NCBI RefSeq assembly: GCF_014023275.1
Contig: NZ_CP054698.1
Location: forward strand, 7,339,001-7,403,000
Reading direction: 5' to 3'
Source of the DNA: Nostoc edaphicum CCNP1411
Lineage (GTDB): Bacteria > Cyanobacteriota > Cyanobacteriia > Cyanobacteriales > Nostocaceae
Length of the DNA stretch: 64,000 nt
The notes below the pieces were generated by a model. It had not been told where the DNA came from, did no database searches, and saw only the letters and a list, made by a program, of their open reading frames with translations. Below are positions 47,630 to 58,821 of this stretch, piece after piece. A program made the translations under genes and the position numbers. Every line of letters begins with the position of its first letter. Positions within the stretch are counted from its first letter, which is position 1.

Positions 47630-48280
47630 TTAATACTGGCGTAAAATTGCAGACAATGAACTATTTTTACGAAGATCCATCAGGTCTGCTAAAGGTTCTG
47701 TGCGCGTATCCAGGTGGTGCTTGTGTTCTGCTGGTAGAACCGTTACCAGATGCTTTGTTTTAGGTTGCATCTGCATAAGGGGCATCAGTTGTGGCTGTGG
47801 CACAAAAATTGGTTGGTTCTTGGGAAGACGTGGTTCCAATCTTTGGTAATGATTCTGTGCCAAGCGTGCCTGATGGCGGTTAACCTGTTTTTGGACTTTT
47901 TGCGGTTGCGTTGTCCGGTTAAGCATTCGGAAAATGAGTAAGCAACCACTACCACAGCTGAGGACGATCGCAGCTACCATCCATAAAGGTGTAGGATTAC
48001 TATTCTCAGAGGGCACGTTGATTGGTTCTTCAACTATAACTGGGATTTTTTCTGGTTCTTCTTGTGTTACCTGGCCAGCATTACCTAAGCTATACAGGGC
48101 AAAAGCACCACCTCCTAGAAACATGGCTAAACACCCAGTTAACAATAGCCAAGGATGATGTGTGACCAGATATATCAGAACATTCGAGCTTTGTTTTAAT
48201 CTCGATTTCCTGTTTGTCAGCTCTGGAGTAGCCCTTCTTAGTTGGGTTCGCTCGCGCTGTACACTCTGACTTTTTTCCAT
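47630..48280 (-). CDS. Hypothetical protein with two transmembrane helices
   Basis: A 216-residue protein with a basic N terminus, a helix (WLLLTGCLAMFLGGGAFALY), a short Pro/Glu-rich loop, a second helix (LWMVAAIVLSCGSGCLLIFR), then a Gln/Pro/His-rich basic tail (QPIFVPQPQLMPLMQMQPKT). No family is recognised. The N-terminal and C-terminal tails would be on the same side of the membrane. Gene structure and composition suggest a real cyanobacterial gene. Confidence 0.65.
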   Translation of the reverse strand: MEKSQSVQRERTQLRRATPELTNRKSRLKQSSNVLIYLVTHHPWLLLTGCLAMFLGGGAFALYSLGNAGQVTQEEPEKIPVIVEEPINVPSENSNPTPLWMVAAIVLSCGSGCLLIFRMLNRTTQPQKVQKQVNRHQARLAQNHYQRLEPRLPKNQPIFVPQPQLMPLMQMQPKTKHLVTVLPAEHKHHLDTRTEPLADLMDLRKNSSLSAILRQY

Positions 48281-48482
48281 GATTACTTTCAGATTTGTAC
48301 CCCTCTAGTCAATAAATTGTACTGGAGGAGTTAATCATCAGGTATCCGTAACAAAAGTTCAGATTTTAGTAGCTTTTTTGTAAAATATAGGCTACAAAAT
48401 CTGGCTAACTTTTGCCAAAATTCTGTATTTATTGTGACTTTTTGCTGTGATTATCTAAAAGTCTGTTAGTCTATTTTCTCCC

Positions 48483-49583
48483 TTAGCTAGGAGAATGTCT
48501 TTCAAGAGCAAGTTGAATTAACCGATCAACTAATTCTGGAAAAGAGACTCCACTATGGGCCCAGAGTTGGGGATACATACTCGTTGCAGTAAAGCCTGGT
48601 AAGGTATTGATTTCGTTAATCAAAACTTCTTGTGTCGCTTCCACATAGAAAAAATCTACCCTTGCCAAACCCGCAGCGTCAACAGCTGCAAAAGCTTGCA
48701 AAGCCATGTCCTGAATTTGACTTGCGATCGCATCTGGAAGCGGTGCAGGTATCAGTAAATCTGCGCGACCCTCAGTATATTTAGTTTCATAATCATAAAA
48801 ATCGCTGTCATAAGTAATCTCTCCAATGACAGAGGCTTGGGGTTGATCATTACCCAAAACGGCACACTCGACTTCTCTCGCTACAACACCAGCTTCTACA
48901 ACTAGCCGACGGTCATAACTGGCAGCACTATCTAAGGCGGCTTCTAATTCTTGGCGCGATCGCACTTTGGCAATACCCACCGATGAACCCAAATTAGCAG
49001 GCTTGACAAAAGCAGGATAACCTAACGCTGCCTCAATGTCATCACACAATTTTGGAAACACACAAGGATTAGACCAAACCTGCGCTCTAGTTACGGCCTT
49101 GTATTTTACCTGTGCTAGTCCTGCTTGCTCGAAGGCCATTTTCATGGCAATTTTATCCATCCCCACTGCCGAACCTAACACCCCAGAACCAACAAAGGGG
49201 ACTTGCATCAATGTGAGTAACCCTTGAATTGTCCCGTCTTCACCGTTGGGGCCGTGGAGAATGGGAAACCAAACATCTACTTCCGCAACTTGAGAGGGAG
49301 ATTGCCACTTGCTCAGGGTTTGGGCTTGAGGGTTGGATATCAGATGTCCAACAGATGTTGACTGTTCCGATTCCAGTAGTGGACTGCCGGTTCCTAAAAC
49401 CTTTTGGGGTGCTTCTCCCGCCAGCCAGCGTCCATCTTTTTGGATGTAAAAAGGTAGTATTTCGTACTTATTAGCATTTTGCTCTGCACTCAAAGCTTTA
49501 GCAATCGCCCGTGCTGATTTGATCGAAACTTCATGTTCTCCCGAACGACCGCCAAACAGTAACCCCACGCGCAGCTTAGTCAT
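48483..49583 (-). CDS. ddl: D-alanine--D-alanine ligase
   Basis: A 366-residue ATP-grasp enzyme making the D-Ala-D-Ala dipeptide of peptidoglycan in the cytoplasm. Visible landmarks: [15 protein letters not shown] at the N terminus, [25 protein letters not shown] (the Ser loop), ARVDFFYVE, and EINTLPGFT with the Mg-binding Asn. The length is normal for the family. It is followed downstream by a small gap and lies upstream of nothing obviously related. Confidence 0.95.
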   Translation of the reverse strand: MTKLRVGLLFGGRSGEHEVSIKSARAIAKALSAEQNANKYEILPFYIQKDGRWLAGEAPQKVLGTGSPLLESEQSTSVGHLISNPQAQTLSKWQSPSQVAEVDVWFPILHGPNGEDGTIQGLLTLMQVPFVGSGVLGSAVGMDKIAMKMAFEQAGLAQVKYKAVTRAQVWSNPCVFPKLCDDIEAALGYPAFVKPANLGSSVGIAKVRSRQELEAALDSAASYDRRLVVEAGVVAREVECAVLGNDQPQASVIGEITYDSDFYDYETKYTEGRADLLIPAPLPDAIASQIQDMALQAFAAVDAAGLARVDFFYVEATQEVLINEINTLPGFTATSMYPQLWAHSGVSFPELVDRLIQLALERHSPS

Positions 49584-49674
49584 TTTCGGCTCCTCGACAC
49601 TCCTAAAGCAGATAGCCTATCACAATCTACAAAAGTTGCCATAATTTTTCTATATTATCAAGGAAGGCAGAAGG

Positions 49675-49722
49675 CAGAAGTTATAAAAATTCCCCATTCC
49701 CCATTCCCCATTCCCCATTCCC
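49675..49722. repeat. CCCCATT heptamer tandem repeat
   Basis: Perfect CCCCATTCCCCATTCCCCAT units. Confidence 0.85.
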
Positions 49723-49724
49723 AT

Positions 49725-50252
49725 TTATTTAACTACTCTTTGTTGATATTCCTGCTCAGTAATCATATCGAGAGTGTTCTCTAGGCGATCAACAAATACG
49801 ATACCGTCGAGATGATCATACTCATGTTGAAAAATCCGAGCGATAAAATCGGTTAATTCTTGCTTTTGTAAGTTTCCTTGAGAGTCAGTGTATTCTACTT
49901 CAATAGATTTATACCGAGGAACTAACCCCCGAATTCCTGGAACACTTAAACAACCTTCCCAATCTTTGACAACTTCAGTTGAGTGAGCAATGATTTTGGG
50001 ATTAATCATTGCCGTAGGTTCCATTTCCGGGGCATTGGGATACCTGGCATTAGGACGGGAAGCCACAATAAATAAACGATAGGATTGCGCTACTTGAGGT
50101 GCAGCAATTCCCACACCGTTAGCTTTGGCAACAGTGGCGATTAAGTCTTCAATTAATTTTTGGATATGCTCATCTTGAATATTCTCAACCCAAGCAGCTT
50201 TTTGGCGTAATGTTGGATTGCCTAATTGAATTATTGGCGCTAACTCACTCAT
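49725..50252 (-). CDS. def: Peptide deformylase
   Basis: A 175-residue metalloprotease removing the N-formyl group from new proteins. All three motifs are present: GVGIAAPQV, EGCLSVPG with the metal-binding Cys, and QHEYDHLDG with the HExxH histidines. The length is typical of type 1B bacterial deformylases. The region upstream is a GGGGAAT repeat tract. Confidence 0.95.
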   Translation of the reverse strand: MSELAPIIQLGNPTLRQKAAWVENIQDEHIQKLIEDLIATVAKANGVGIAAPQVAQSYRLFIVASRPNARYPNAPEMEPTAMINPKIIAHSTEVVKDWEGCLSVPGIRGLVPRYKSIEVEYTDSQGNLQKQELTDFIARIFQHEYDHLDGIVFVDRLENTLDMITEQEYQQRVVK

Positions 50253-50269
50253 GATAAAACTCCATTAAG

Positions 50270-50378
50270 TAATGGGAAATGGGGAATAGGGAATGGGGAA
50301 TGGGGAATAGGGAATAGGGAATAGGGAATGGGGTATTGGGCAAATGACCAATGACAAATGACAAATGACAAATGACAG
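50270..50378. repeat. GGGGAAT and CAAATGA tandem tracts
   Basis: GGGAATAGGGAATGGGGAAT units are followed by ACAAATGACAAATGACAAAT units. Confidence 0.85.
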
Positions 50379-50381
50379 ACA

Positions 50382-51629
50382 TCATCCTTCACGTCTTACT
50401 GGCAAAGGAGCAGGTTGAACTCTTACTTGAACAATTTGCCCATTGCGTTCTACTTCTATTGGTAAGGTAGTACCGATTTTGCTATTTTCTACTAGCTTTT
50501 GTACTTGGTCAATTTTAGTCACAGGCTGGTTACTAATGCTTTTAATCACATCACCAACTCGTAGTCCAGCCTCAGAAGCAGGCGATCGCGGCACAATCTC
50601 AACCAGCAAAACGCCCTCATCTGCTGTAAGATTTAAGCGATCGCCTGCTCTACTTTTGATTCTTTCTTTAATATCTGGTGTCAGTGTCACCATCTGAACA
50701 CCCAAATAAGGATGATCTACCTTACCTGTAGCAATTAATTGCTGGGAAATTCTTTGCACAGTGTTAATGGGGATAGCAAATCCCAAACCTTGAGCGCCTT
50801 GAATAATCGCTGTGTTCATCGCAATTACCTGGCCACGAGCATTTAGCAATGGGCCACCGGAGTTCCCAGGGTTAATCGCTGCATCTGTTTGAATGTAATC
50901 AACCCGCTTGTCACTAGCACCGATATCGCTACCAGAACGACCTGTAGCACTAATAATCCCAGAAGTGACGGTATTATTCAAGCCCAATGGATTACCGATG
51001 GCAACTACTGCTTCTCCTGGTTGCAAGGTATCGGAATTTCCCACAGCTAGGGTTGGCAGATTATTCGCATCAATTTTGATCACAGCTACATCCGTTACTG
51101 CATCTTCACCTAGTACTTTCCCGTCAAAAGTCCGGCCATCTTTGAGTGTGACAGTCACTCTATCAGCACCATCTACCACATGGGAATTGGTCAAAATTTG
51201 ACCTGAAGAATTAATGATAAATCCAGAGCCGCTACCCCGCTCTACTCGTTGTCTAGGCTGTGGCGCTGCGCCTCCAAAAAATCGCCGGAAAAATGGATCG
51301 TTAAATTCGTCTGGTACGCGAGGGCGAGAAGTGATTATTCGGGAAGAATCAATGCGAACTACCGCAGGCCCCACATTTTGCACTACTTTCACCACAAAAT
51401 TAGGATCTCCAGACGAAGAGAAAATTGGCGGGGGGACAATTACCGGATTAGGTTCTGCTGTATTTTGGGCTTGAGTCTGGTTTTGCCGAGTCTCAAAAGT
51501 CTTAGCAGGTAGAAGAGAGCAGCTACCCAGGAACACCACTCCTACCCCATATAAGAGCATCCATAACCTGTGGGGCAAACGCCTGCCATCAATATTTTTG
51601 GGTGCTGAGTGATGGTTTGTTGTCTTCAT
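50382..51629 (-). CDS. HtrA/DegP-family serine protease with one PDZ domain
   Basis: A 415-residue protein. The N terminus has a hydrophobic segment ending in FLGSC, a possible lipobox, so it may be membrane- or periplasm-anchored. The protease domain has the catalytic triad: His in [10 protein letters not shown], Asp in [10 protein letters not shown], Ser in [10 protein letters not shown]. One PDZ domain ([20 protein letters not shown]) follows. It belongs to the cyanobacterial HhoA/HhoB/HtrA group involved in protein quality control; which member is not decided. Confidence 0.92.
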   Translation of the reverse strand: MKTTNHHSAPKNIDGRRLPHRLWMLLYGVGVVFLGSCSLLPAKTFETRQNQTQAQNTAEPNPVIVPPPIFSSSGDPNFVVKVVQNVGPAVVRIDSSRIITSRPRVPDEFNDPFFRRFFGGAAPQPRQRVERGSGSGFIINSSGQILTNSHVVDGADRVTVTLKDGRTFDGKVLGEDAVTDVAVIKIDANNLPTLAVGNSDTLQPGEAVVAIGNPLGLNNTVTSGIISATGRSGSDIGASDKRVDYIQTDAAINPGNSGGPLLNARGQVIAMNTAIIQGAQGLGFAIPINTVQRISQQLIATGKVDHPYLGVQMVTLTPDIKERIKSRAGDRLNLTADEGVLLVEIVPRSPASEAGLRVGDVIKSISNQPVTKIDQVQKLVENSKIGTTLPIEVERNGQIVQVRVQPAPLPVRREG

Positions 51630-51800
51630 GTGTTGTTGCTTCTCCGTGTAAATAAGAGTGCTGAGTGCTGTTAGCGGTAGCGGGGCGTTTAGCCCGTGCT
51701 GAGTGCTGAGTTAAAACCGCCCATAAGGGATGAGGCATATACTGGGTACGAAAGCTCTGAGAAATTTTTACTTTACTCAGCACTCAGCATTCAGTTTGGT
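51601..51800. repeat. GTGCTGAGTGCTGAG dispersed repeats
   Basis: GAGTGCTGAGTGCTG, TTAGCGGTAGCGGGGCGTTT and ACTCAGCACTCAGCATTCAG units are scattered between the protease and dnaA. The CGTTTAGC unit also recurs near 46640. Confidence 0.75.
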
Positions 51801-51940
51801 CGGTGGGTGTTAGGATCTTGCCTACTGGGTATGTCCCAAAATGATTACAACTTAAAAGCTTATTCTAGGTCTAGCGTGTCTCAATGCTAAATTGGTGCTT
51901 TCTCTTCTATTGTGACAATTAGCAGCAAAGGTGGTGGATA

Positions 51941-53332
51941 ATGGAAATTCCCGAAATTCCCATAGAAAGTCTGTGGAGTCAGGTACTAGAGCGCCTACAG
52001 CTTGAACTATCCCGACCGACCTTTGAAACTTGGATCAAAACTGCTAGTGCGGAACGATTAGAAAATAATTGCTTGGTTATCCGCACTCCTAACCCATTTG
52101 CTCGTAATTGGTTACAGAAGTATTACATCAATACCATTGCTCATGTAGTACAAGATATTCTCGGTCATCCCGTGGGAATTTATATTACCGTTGCTCAAGG
52201 TGATGAAGTTTCTAATTTTAGTGAACGAGAGGTTTCTTGGGAATCACCAAATCCTAGCAGTATTTCTGAAGCTGTTCCTAATCACAATCATAAAACTACT
52301 GAATTAAACTCTAAATATGTCTTTTCGCGATTTGTAGTTGGTGCCAACAATCGGATGGCTCACGCTGCTTCTTTGGCGGTTGCAGAATCTCCAGGTAAAG
52401 AGTTTAATCCTTTATTCTTATGCGGTGGTGTAGGCTTGGGGAAAACTCATCTGATGCAAGCTATTGGTCACTATCGCTGGAAAATTTGTCCTGATTGTAA
52501 AATATTTTATGTCTCTACTGAGCAGTTCACTAATGATTTAATTACAGCAATCCGTAAGGATAGTATGCAAAGTTTTCGAGAGCATTACCGAGCCGCTGAT
52601 GTTTTATTAGTTGATGATATTCAGTTCCTTGAAGGAAAGGAATATACCCAAGAAGAATTCTTTTATACTTTTAATACTTTACATGAAGCTGGCAAACAAG
52701 TAGTCATTGCTTCTGACCGTCCTCCTAACCAGATTCCTAGTTTACAAGAACGTCTTTGTTCTCGATTTTCTATGGGGTTAATTGCCGATATCCAAAAGCC
52801 TGATTTAGAAACTAGAATGGCAATTCTACAGAAAAAAGCTGAGGATGAAAATATTCGGCTTCCCCGCGATGTAATTGAGTATATTGCTTCTAACTATACT
52901 TCTAATATTAGAGAATTAGAAGGAGCTTTAATTCGGGCTGTAGCTTATATTTCTATTTGGGGTTTACCGATGACGGTGGAAAATATCACACCAGTTTTAG
53001 AACCGCCTAATGAAAAAATGGCAGCTACCCCAGAAGCAATTTTAAAGGTTATAGCGGATAATTTTGATGTTTCAATAGACGATCTCAAAAGTAACTCGCG
53101 GCGAAGAGAGATTAGCTGGGCGCGTCAATTGGGAATGTATCTCATGCGCCAACACACGGCTTTGAGTTTGCCGAGAATTGGGGAGGAGTTTGGTGGTAAA
53201 GACCATACAACGGTGATTTACAGTTGCGATAAAATTACTCAACTCCAGGAGAGCGATCGCACTTTAGCACAAACTCTACGCCAACTGAGCGATCGCATCA
53301 ATATGACTAGCCGTTCCCAAAAACCATCGTGA
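51941..53332 (+). CDS. dnaA: Chromosomal replication initiator DnaA
   Basis: A 463-residue protein with domain I ([20 protein letters not shown]), a short linker, an AAA+ domain (Walker [10 protein letters not shown], Walker [12 protein letters not shown]), and the C-terminal DNA-binding domain IV with [20 protein letters not shown] and the signature [15 protein letters not shown]. It opens the replication origin when bound to ATP. Six DnaA boxes lie immediately downstream. There is no dnaN next to it in the window. GGTGG is close upstream of the ATG. Confidence 0.96.
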   Translation: MEIPEIPIESLWSQVLERLQLELSRPTFETWIKTASAERLENNCLVIRTPNPFARNWLQKYYINTIAHVVQDILGHPVGIYITVAQGDEVSNFSEREVSWESPNPSSISEAVPNHNHKTTELNSKYVFSRFVVGANNRMAHAASLAVAESPGKEFNPLFLCGGVGLGKTHLMQAIGHYRWKICPDCKIFYVSTEQFTNDLITAIRKDSMQSFREHYRAADVLLVDDIQFLEGKEYTQEEFFYTFNTLHEAGKQVVIASDRPPNQIPSLQERLCSRFSMGLIADIQKPDLETRMAILQKKAEDENIRLPRDVIEYIASNYTSNIRELEGALIRAVAYISIWGLPMTVENITPVLEPPNEKMAATPEAILKVIADNFDVSIDDLKSNSRRREISWARQLGMYLMRQHTALSLPRIGEEFGGKDHTTVIYSCDKITQLQESDRTLAQTLRQLSDRINMTSRSQKPS

Positions 53333-53346
53333 AGATTTATTTGAAG

Positions 53347-53546
53347 TTTTCCACAACCAGCACCATGAACATTAGCCTTGATGGCTGAATAATTAGTCAA
53401 GAATATTAAGTAACGTATAAAAATTGATTAAATTTAACTTAGATTGTGGAAAAAACTGTGGAAAACTTGATATCTTGCTATTAAAACTTAATTAAGTATA
53501 ATTACCTTGTGGAAAAGTGCCATAGTTTTTCCACAGGTTTTCCACA
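53347..53546. other. Candidate replication origin: six DnaA boxes after dnaA
   Basis: Perfect TTTTCCACA boxes are found at 53347-53355, 53527-53535 and 53538-53546 (plus). TGTGGAAAA is found at 53445-53453, 53457-53465 and 53508-53516 (minus). The sequence between is AT-rich. This density within 200 bp next to dnaA is the usual oriC arrangement. Confidence 0.75.
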
Positions 53547-53651
53547 GATATAAAGTAGTTTCTGTTAATAATTTTTTCCTCCTGTCTCCTATCTCCTGCC
53601 TTTCTTTGTAATTTAATAGTAATGACTCGAAGAATTACAACAAGTCAACTT

Positions 53652-53816
53652 AGAGGATGTTTTAAAAGTGGTTGGCTGTAATTTTAGGCACTTGTTGATC
53701 CCCCCAACCCCCCTTAAAAAGGGGGGCAAAATCTCTAAAAGTCCCCCTTTTTAAGGGGGATTTAGGGGGATCTAAAACGTTTTGCTACCGACCAGAGGAC
53801 TTTTAAAACATCCTCT
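53652..53816. mobile_element. 165-bp MITE-like element with perfect 18-bp terminal inverted repeats
   Basis: AGAGGATGTTTTAAAAGT and ACTTTTAAAACATCCTCT are exact complements at the two ends. Inside are nested CCCCCTTAAAAAGGGGGG and CCCCCTTTTTAAGGGGGA hairpins. It carries no coding sequence. A related end may be present near 1832. Confidence 0.7.
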
Positions 53817-53874
53817 TTGGAGATGCGAGACGAAACCAGCGGTTAGCTTTGCCAGCGCATCATCCAGAAAGTTT

Positions 53875-54543
53875 TCAGGTTCGTAAGCGATAACCCATCC
53901 CTCTAACGGTTTCAATGAGGTTACTGCCTAGTTTCTTGCGGAGATAACCGACATATACATCGACAATATTAGAACCTGGATTATAGTCGTAGCCCCAAAC
54001 GTAATCTAGCAGTTGTTCTCGACTTATCACTTGTCCGGGATGACGACAAAACATTTCCGCCATTGTAAATTCACGAGCAGGTAATTCTACAAAGCGATCG
54101 CCTACTTTTACCTGTCGAGTTCGTAAATCAAGCACCACATTACCCGCTTGGAGGAGAAATTCTTGGTCATTTCTCACAGGTCTAGCACTTCGCAAACGCA
54201 ACTTTACCCGCGCTAGAAGTTCTTCAAATCGGAAGGGTTTGGTGACATAATCATCTGCGCCCCCTTCTAATCCAGCAACTTTATCGTGAATATCACTCCG
54301 AGCCGATAGGATAATTACAGGTAAATCTTCTCCCTGTCCCCGCAGTTCTTCGAGTACCTGAAATCCATCTTTTCCAGGTAATCCCAAATCCAAAATTAGT
54401 AAGTCAAAGCTTCCACTCTGTGCTATGTCTAGCACATACAACCCATCGGTAACAGTTGTTGTTGTAAAACCTTGCGATCGCAATCCTTTCTCAATAAATG
54501 AGGCAATGCGGGGTTCATCTTCAGCGATGAGAATGTTGGCCAT
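53875..54543 (-). CDS. OmpR-family response regulator
   Basis: A 222-residue protein starting at ATG 54543 (a GTG two codons earlier is possible). Receiver domain with acidic pair AEDEP, phospho-accepting Asp in LLILDLGLPG, and Lys in YVTKPF; then an OmpR/PhoB winged-helix domain (VELPAREFTMAEMFCRHPGQ, DVYVGYLRKKLG, VRGMGYRLR). It overlaps the end of the kinase gene by about 23 bases, so the two are a coupled pair. Target genes are unknown. An 11-bp direct repeat, as in the hox motif, is what such regulators often bind. Confidence 0.93.
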   Translation of the reverse strand: MANILIAEDEPRIASFIEKGLRSQGFTTTTVTDGLYVLDIAQSGSFDLLILDLGLPGKDGFQVLEELRGQGEDLPVIILSARSDIHDKVAGLEGGADDYVTKPFRFEELLARVKLRLRSARPVRNDQEFLLQAGNVVLDLRTRQVKVGDRFVELPAREFTMAEMFCRHPGQVISREQLLDYVWGYDYNPGSNIVDVYVGYLRKKLGSNLIETVRGMGYRLRT

Positions 54544-56125
54544 AAGCACTCATTTCCTGCGGGGGATCGAGGGGTAAAACGATGGTAAACATCGAACCTT
54601 TTCCTAGTTGACTCCGGAGTAACACTTGTCCACCGTGGGCTTCGGCGATCGCTCGGACAATTGACAGTCCCAATCCCGCACCCTCAGAGCGACGACGACT
54701 GTTAGAAGTTCGAGCAAAACGTTCAAAAATCCGTTTTTGATCAACAAGGGGAATGCCTTCGCCTGTATCGCGTACCCAGAAACGCACCTTTCCCTTAGCG
54801 ATCGCACAACCTATGGAGATAGTATCACTCTTTGCTGTATGCTGAGTCGCATTCTGCGCCAGATTAATCACAGCCTCAGTAATTCTTTGGCGGTCAACTA
54901 TAATCTGACCCCTTGCGATCGCATCTATTTGCCAGTCCCGCTCTGCTAGTGCCTGGGCTTTGACAAATAACTCTTGGGTTAAGTCTGCTACATTCACCGT
55001 CGCCAACTGCAAAAAATCTAAGCGTTCTGCCTTCGCCAACAAAATCATGTCATCCACCAGACGGCTCATCCGGTCTAGTTCTCCCATTACCAGCGCCAAA
55101 GTTTCCTGTTGCTCTTGGGGGTCATCTCCCATCAGTTCCAGATGTCCGCGAACGATGGTAATAGGAGTCCGCAATTCATGCCCAGCATCGTTGACAAATT
55201 CCTGCTGGGTAGTAAAAGCTGCCTCTAATCTGTCCATCATTTCGTTGAATGTCTTTGCCAATTCTGCCAGTTCTCCCTTACCTCGCGCAGGTAAGCGTTG
55301 GGTTAAATCTGACTCACTAATTGCATGGGCAGTGGTGGTAATCATTCGTAGGGGAGCTAGCACCCGTCCCGCCGCCAACCACGCCAGAATGAAGGACACC
55401 ACAAACACTAAACTGGAAACCTCAATAATTACCGAAACTGCTTCTAGAGCTTCTGCGCGTTCACCAACCGCACTATGGGCAACAACGAAGACTCCCTGAG
55501 TTTGTCCATTAATTTTAATCGGTTCCACCATGTAAAGGATCTTACTAAGGGCAGGGTCAGAAAATTCTTTTTCTCCCTGTTCTGGTTGAGTTTGTTTTGC
55601 CCACCGTTCCATGAGTGGTGAGTCCTTGGCAAGTGGTTTCGGACGCGCTCTAGGGCTAGATTTATAAAATTCACCATCAACAAATGTGATGAAATAAGAG
55701 TCATCCTCTGGTAGTCGATATAACAGATAAGCTCTGAAAAGTCTGATCAAATCTTCTTTGGAAGCTGGAGGAGCGATTTGTTTTTTGCCAGCCAGCAACC
55801 ATTTCAATTGCTCTGGCCCAATCACTATTTCTTCTGGATCGTCCTCAGTGAGTGCATCATCTGGAGCAAAGGTTTCACCTTTAATTAACGCATTGAAAGC
55901 CGCCATGTCTTCTACCATATCCTGACGAACTCGCTCATCAATGCGCTGGTCGAGCTTATAGCGAAAGGCGGGAATAGCGATGAGAAATGTTATCCCCAAA
56001 ATCAGCAAGTACCAGAATAAAATCCGGGTGCGTGCTTCTCCAAATACTTGCTGCCAACCTAAAAACAGTTTCGGTATTGTAATCCCAAACCTGCGATCGC
56101 GGCGATGGCTGGTGATGCTGCTCAT
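54521..56125 (-). CDS. Membrane sensor histidine kinase
   Basis: ATG 56125 is preferred over 56182 because GGGGAGGGG lies just upstream and the extra residues come from repeat sequence; 534 residues. Two transmembrane helices (ILFWYLLILGITFLIAIPAF and VSVIIEVSSLVFVVSFILAW) flank a periplasmic sensor domain. HAMP (LAPLRMITTTAHAISESDLT), HisKA with the phospho-His in GHELRTPITIVRGH, and HATPase (NLAQNATQH, DTGEGIP, GAGLGLSIV) follow. It is the partner of the response regulator it overlaps. The sensed signal is unknown. Confidence 0.93.
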   Translation of the reverse strand: MSSITSHRRDRRFGITIPKLFLGWQQVFGEARTRILFWYLLILGITFLIAIPAFRYKLDQRIDERVRQDMVEDMAAFNALIKGETFAPDDALTEDDPEEIVIGPEQLKWLLAGKKQIAPPASKEDLIRLFRAYLLYRLPEDDSYFITFVDGEFYKSSPRARPKPLAKDSPLMERWAKQTQPEQGEKEFSDPALSKILYMVEPIKINGQTQGVFVVAHSAVGERAEALEAVSVIIEVSSLVFVVSFILAWLAAGRVLAPLRMITTTAHAISESDLTQRLPARGKGELAELAKTFNEMMDRLEAAFTTQQEFVNDAGHELRTPITIVRGHLELMGDDPQEQQETLALVMGELDRMSRLVDDMILLAKAERLDFLQLATVNVADLTQELFVKAQALAERDWQIDAIARGQIIVDRQRITEAVINLAQNATQHTAKSDTISIGCAIAKGKVRFWVRDTGEGIPLVDQKRIFERFARTSNSRRRSEGAGLGLSIVRAIAEAHGGQVLLRSQLGKGSMFTIVLPLDPPQEMSAYGQHSHR

Positions 56126-56159
56126 TTTTACCCCTCCCCACTTGAGACAGTCTATCGCA

Positions 56160-56345
56160 ATTGGGGATTTGTCATTTGTCATTTGTCATTGGTCATTGGT
56201 CATTTGTCATTGGTCATTTGTCATTTGTCATTTGTCATTTGTCATTTCTCCCCAATCCCCAATCCCCAGTCCCCAGTCCCCAATCCCCAATCCCCAATCC
56301 CCAATCCCCCAGTCCCCAGTCCCCAATCCCCAATCCCCAATCCCC
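56160..56345. repeat. CATTTGT and CCCCAAT heptamer tracts
   Basis: CATTTGTCATTTGTCATTGG units are followed by CCCCAATCCCCAATCCCCAG units. Three overlapping open frames here are products of the repeats. Confidence 0.9.
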
Positions 56346-56347
56346 AC

Positions 56348-58384
56348 TCACTGAGATAAACGCCAAATCTTAATAGTATTATCCTCACAACCACTGATAA
56401 GGGTTTTGTCATCAGGACTGAAGGTAACGGATGTCACTGTGTTAGTGTGCCCCGCCAATGTGAGAATTTCCTCTCCTGTGGCTGGATTCCAAAGTTTGAT
56501 GGTGCGATCGCGGCTACCACTAGCAATCATTTTACCATCGGCACTGAAGGCTACGGTTGTGACAGTGTTTACATGTCCCACCAGTGTGCGAATTTCTTTT
56601 CCGGTAGCTAGATTCCAAAGTTTAATGGTGCGATCGCGGCTACCACTGGCTAAAGTTTTACCATCTGGACTTATAGCTACTGTTGTTACTGTTTGAGAAT
56701 TTCCTTCTAGTGTCCGGATTGAGTACCCTTTTATGAGATTCCAGATTTTGATCGTCTTGTCAAAACTGCCACTGGCAAGAATCACGTTATCCTGGCTCAT
56801 GGCCACTGATCGCACCCAGAATGTATGCCCTACGAGTGTCCGAATTTGCTCTCCTGTTGCTAAATCCCAAATTTTAATGGTGTTATCATCACTACCACTA
56901 AGTAGGGTCTGGCTATCAGCGCTGATGGCTAGGGCATGAACTGAGTCAGAGTGCCCTGTTAGAGTACGAATTTGTTTTCCTGTGCCCAAATTCCAAATTT
57001 TGATGGTGTTATCATCATTACCGCTGACCAGAGTTTTGCCATCTGGGCTAATTACTACGGCATTTACCTGCTGAGAATAGGTGTTAAATGAAGAGATTGG
57101 GCTGCCGGTTGCGAGATTCCAAAGTTTGATTTTGCGATCGTCGCCACTGCTGGCTATGGTTTTGCCATCGGGGCTGATGGCGACGGATAAAACCGAATTT
57201 TCATGTCCTTGAAGGGTATTAGCTAAGGAAGCCTTTCCCAAAGTAATATTTAGTGACTGACCTAAAAACGCTTCATCTTTGGTAGAACTATTATGCTGAC
57301 TCAGCCTAGAGACTAAACTGGTTTGGATGCGGCGAAAATGTTTATACCAAGATTCTTGAAATCCGAACAACAGAATGAAAGCACTTACCAAGATGAAAGT
57401 TTTCAGTAAGGGATAACTTTTTGGTAAATATGGAGCTTTCGTTGGTGGTATTTTCCCAGAGGACTTACCCGCTGGTGGTAGTGCGAGGAGTTGTTTTGGA
57501 GTCAAGTCTCTGAGAACTTCATCGACTGACTGGTAACGTTCATGGACATCTTTTTTCAAAAGCTTGTCGATGACAAAATCTAACTCAGGATTTAATGGAC
57601 TCCTTAAATATTCCCGCCAATTACTCACCCAGGCGTACCCAGATTCCATCCACAATTGAAAGGGGGAATTTCCTGTTAGCAGATGAAAGCATGTAGCTCC
57701 CAAACCGAACAAATCACTGGCGGGGAAAGCTTTACCATCTCTAATCTGTTCTAGGGGGGAATAACCATGTGAACCAATGGATGTGCCCGATTTCTGCTGG
57801 ACTTTGGCGGTAAATTGCTTTGAGGAGCCAAAATCAATCAGGTTTAATCGCCCATCACTTTTATTGCGGATAATATTTTCTGGCTTGATATCGCGATGAA
57901 TGATTTTGCGATCGTGGATAAATTTCAGGATGGGCAGTAAATCTAGCAAAATAGATTGAATTTCTCTAGCATTATATGCCTTGCGTTGTTGCAACTCCTT
58001 TAACAAATTTTCTCCATTGACAAACTGCTGCACTAAATATAGGCAGCCATCTTGTTCAAAGTAAGCTAGCAAAGTCGGAATTTGGGGATGTTCCCCAAGG
58101 TCTTGTAGTCGCTGCGCTTCTTCAGCAAACAACTCCATCGCCTTTTTTTGCGACCAAGTTCCTTGAAATTTTGGAGCTAATTGCTTGATAACACAGCGTT
58201 CATTGAGTTTATCGACATCTTCTGATAGATAGGTTCTCCCAAATCCCCCCTCATCTGAAAGGACTCGGATGACACGGAAGCGATTTCTTAAAAGTGACAC
58301 CAACGGGGTGCTACAACTTTGACAAAACTTCTTTCCATTGGGATTCAGGGGATTTGGGCAATCGGGATTTAAGCAGCAGATCAT
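56348..58384 (-). CDS. Ser/Thr protein kinase with zinc-ribbon start and WD40 repeats
   Basis: ATG 58384 ([12 protein letters not shown]) is chosen over 58411, giving 678 residues. An N-terminal four-cysteine ribbon (CCLNPDC...FCQSC) is followed by a Hanks-type kinase (glycine loop [10 protein letters not shown], catalytic loop [17 protein letters not shown]). A transmembrane helix ([14 protein letters not shown]) precedes seven WD40 repeats ([29 protein letters not shown]). The kinase would be cytoplasmic with the WD40 propeller beyond the membrane or as a C-terminal platform. This architecture is common in Nostocales. Substrates are unknown. Confidence 0.92.
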   Translation of the reverse strand: MICCLNPDCPNPLNPNGKKFCQSCSTPLVSLLRNRFRVIRVLSDEGGFGRTYLSEDVDKLNERCVIKQLAPKFQGTWSQKKAMELFAEEAQRLQDLGEHPQIPTLLAYFEQDGCLYLVQQFVNGENLLKELQQRKAYNAREIQSILLDLLPILKFIHDRKIIHRDIKPENIIRNKSDGRLNLIDFGSSKQFTAKVQQKSGTSIGSHGYSPLEQIRDGKAFPASDLFGLGATCFHLLTGNSPFQLWMESGYAWVSNWREYLRSPLNPELDFVIDKLLKKDVHERYQSVDEVLRDLTPKQLLALPPAGKSSGKIPPTKAPYLPKSYPLLKTFILVSAFILLFGFQESWYKHFRRIQTSLVSRLSQHNSSTKDEAFLGQSLNITLGKASLANTLQGHENSVLSVAISPDGKTIASSGDDRKIKLWNLATGSPISSFNTYSQQVNAVVISPDGKTLVSGNDDNTIKIWNLGTGKQIRTLTGHSDSVHALAISADSQTLLSGSDDNTIKIWDLATGEQIRTLVGHTFWVRSVAMSQDNVILASGSFDKTIKIWNLIKGYSIRTLEGNSQTVTTVAISPDGKTLASGSRDRTIKLWNLATGKEIRTLVGHVNTVTTVAFSADGKMIASGSRDRTIKLWNPATGEEILTLAGHTNTVTSVTFSPDDKTLISGCEDNTIKIWRLSQ

Positions 58385-58411
58385 GATCTGACAGGCGCGA
58401 CTGCATGACAA

Positions 58412-58821
58412 CTTAGGCTAAGTTTGCCCCGAAATTTCCCTTAAGAATATTGACTCTCGCTTACTTGTGGTAGAAAACCCTGTTTTGGGGATTGGGGAAT
58501 TACTTATATAGCTAGCGTTTGTAAATAGTAGTCAGTCTTCCTCATCTGTGGAAAACTACGAGAGCCATAAGATTAATTATTCTATCGATTATATATTAAT
58601 CTGAATAGAAATATTTTTCTGAACTATTAAACCTAGTAATTTTGCTTGTATATTGGCAAGCGATAACTTACTAAGTATTAAAGATAAACCCTGATTAATT
58701 AATCATCACTGACGAGCCAATCTAGTTAAAATGCTTACTAAATTTGTTTTGGCTATTTTAAATTGCCCATGATTAATTATTCATTTGATACTTTAGGTAA
58801 AAAAGCTTCAACGGAACTATG
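58412..58821. other. Intergenic region without recognisable features
   Basis: This is AT-rich sequence between two same-strand kinase genes; no repeat, hairpin or open frame of note was seen. Confidence 0.5.

Noticed and set aside
56105..56373. Three overlapping frames in the heptamer tracts
   Set aside because: They are products of seven-base repeats open in three frames.
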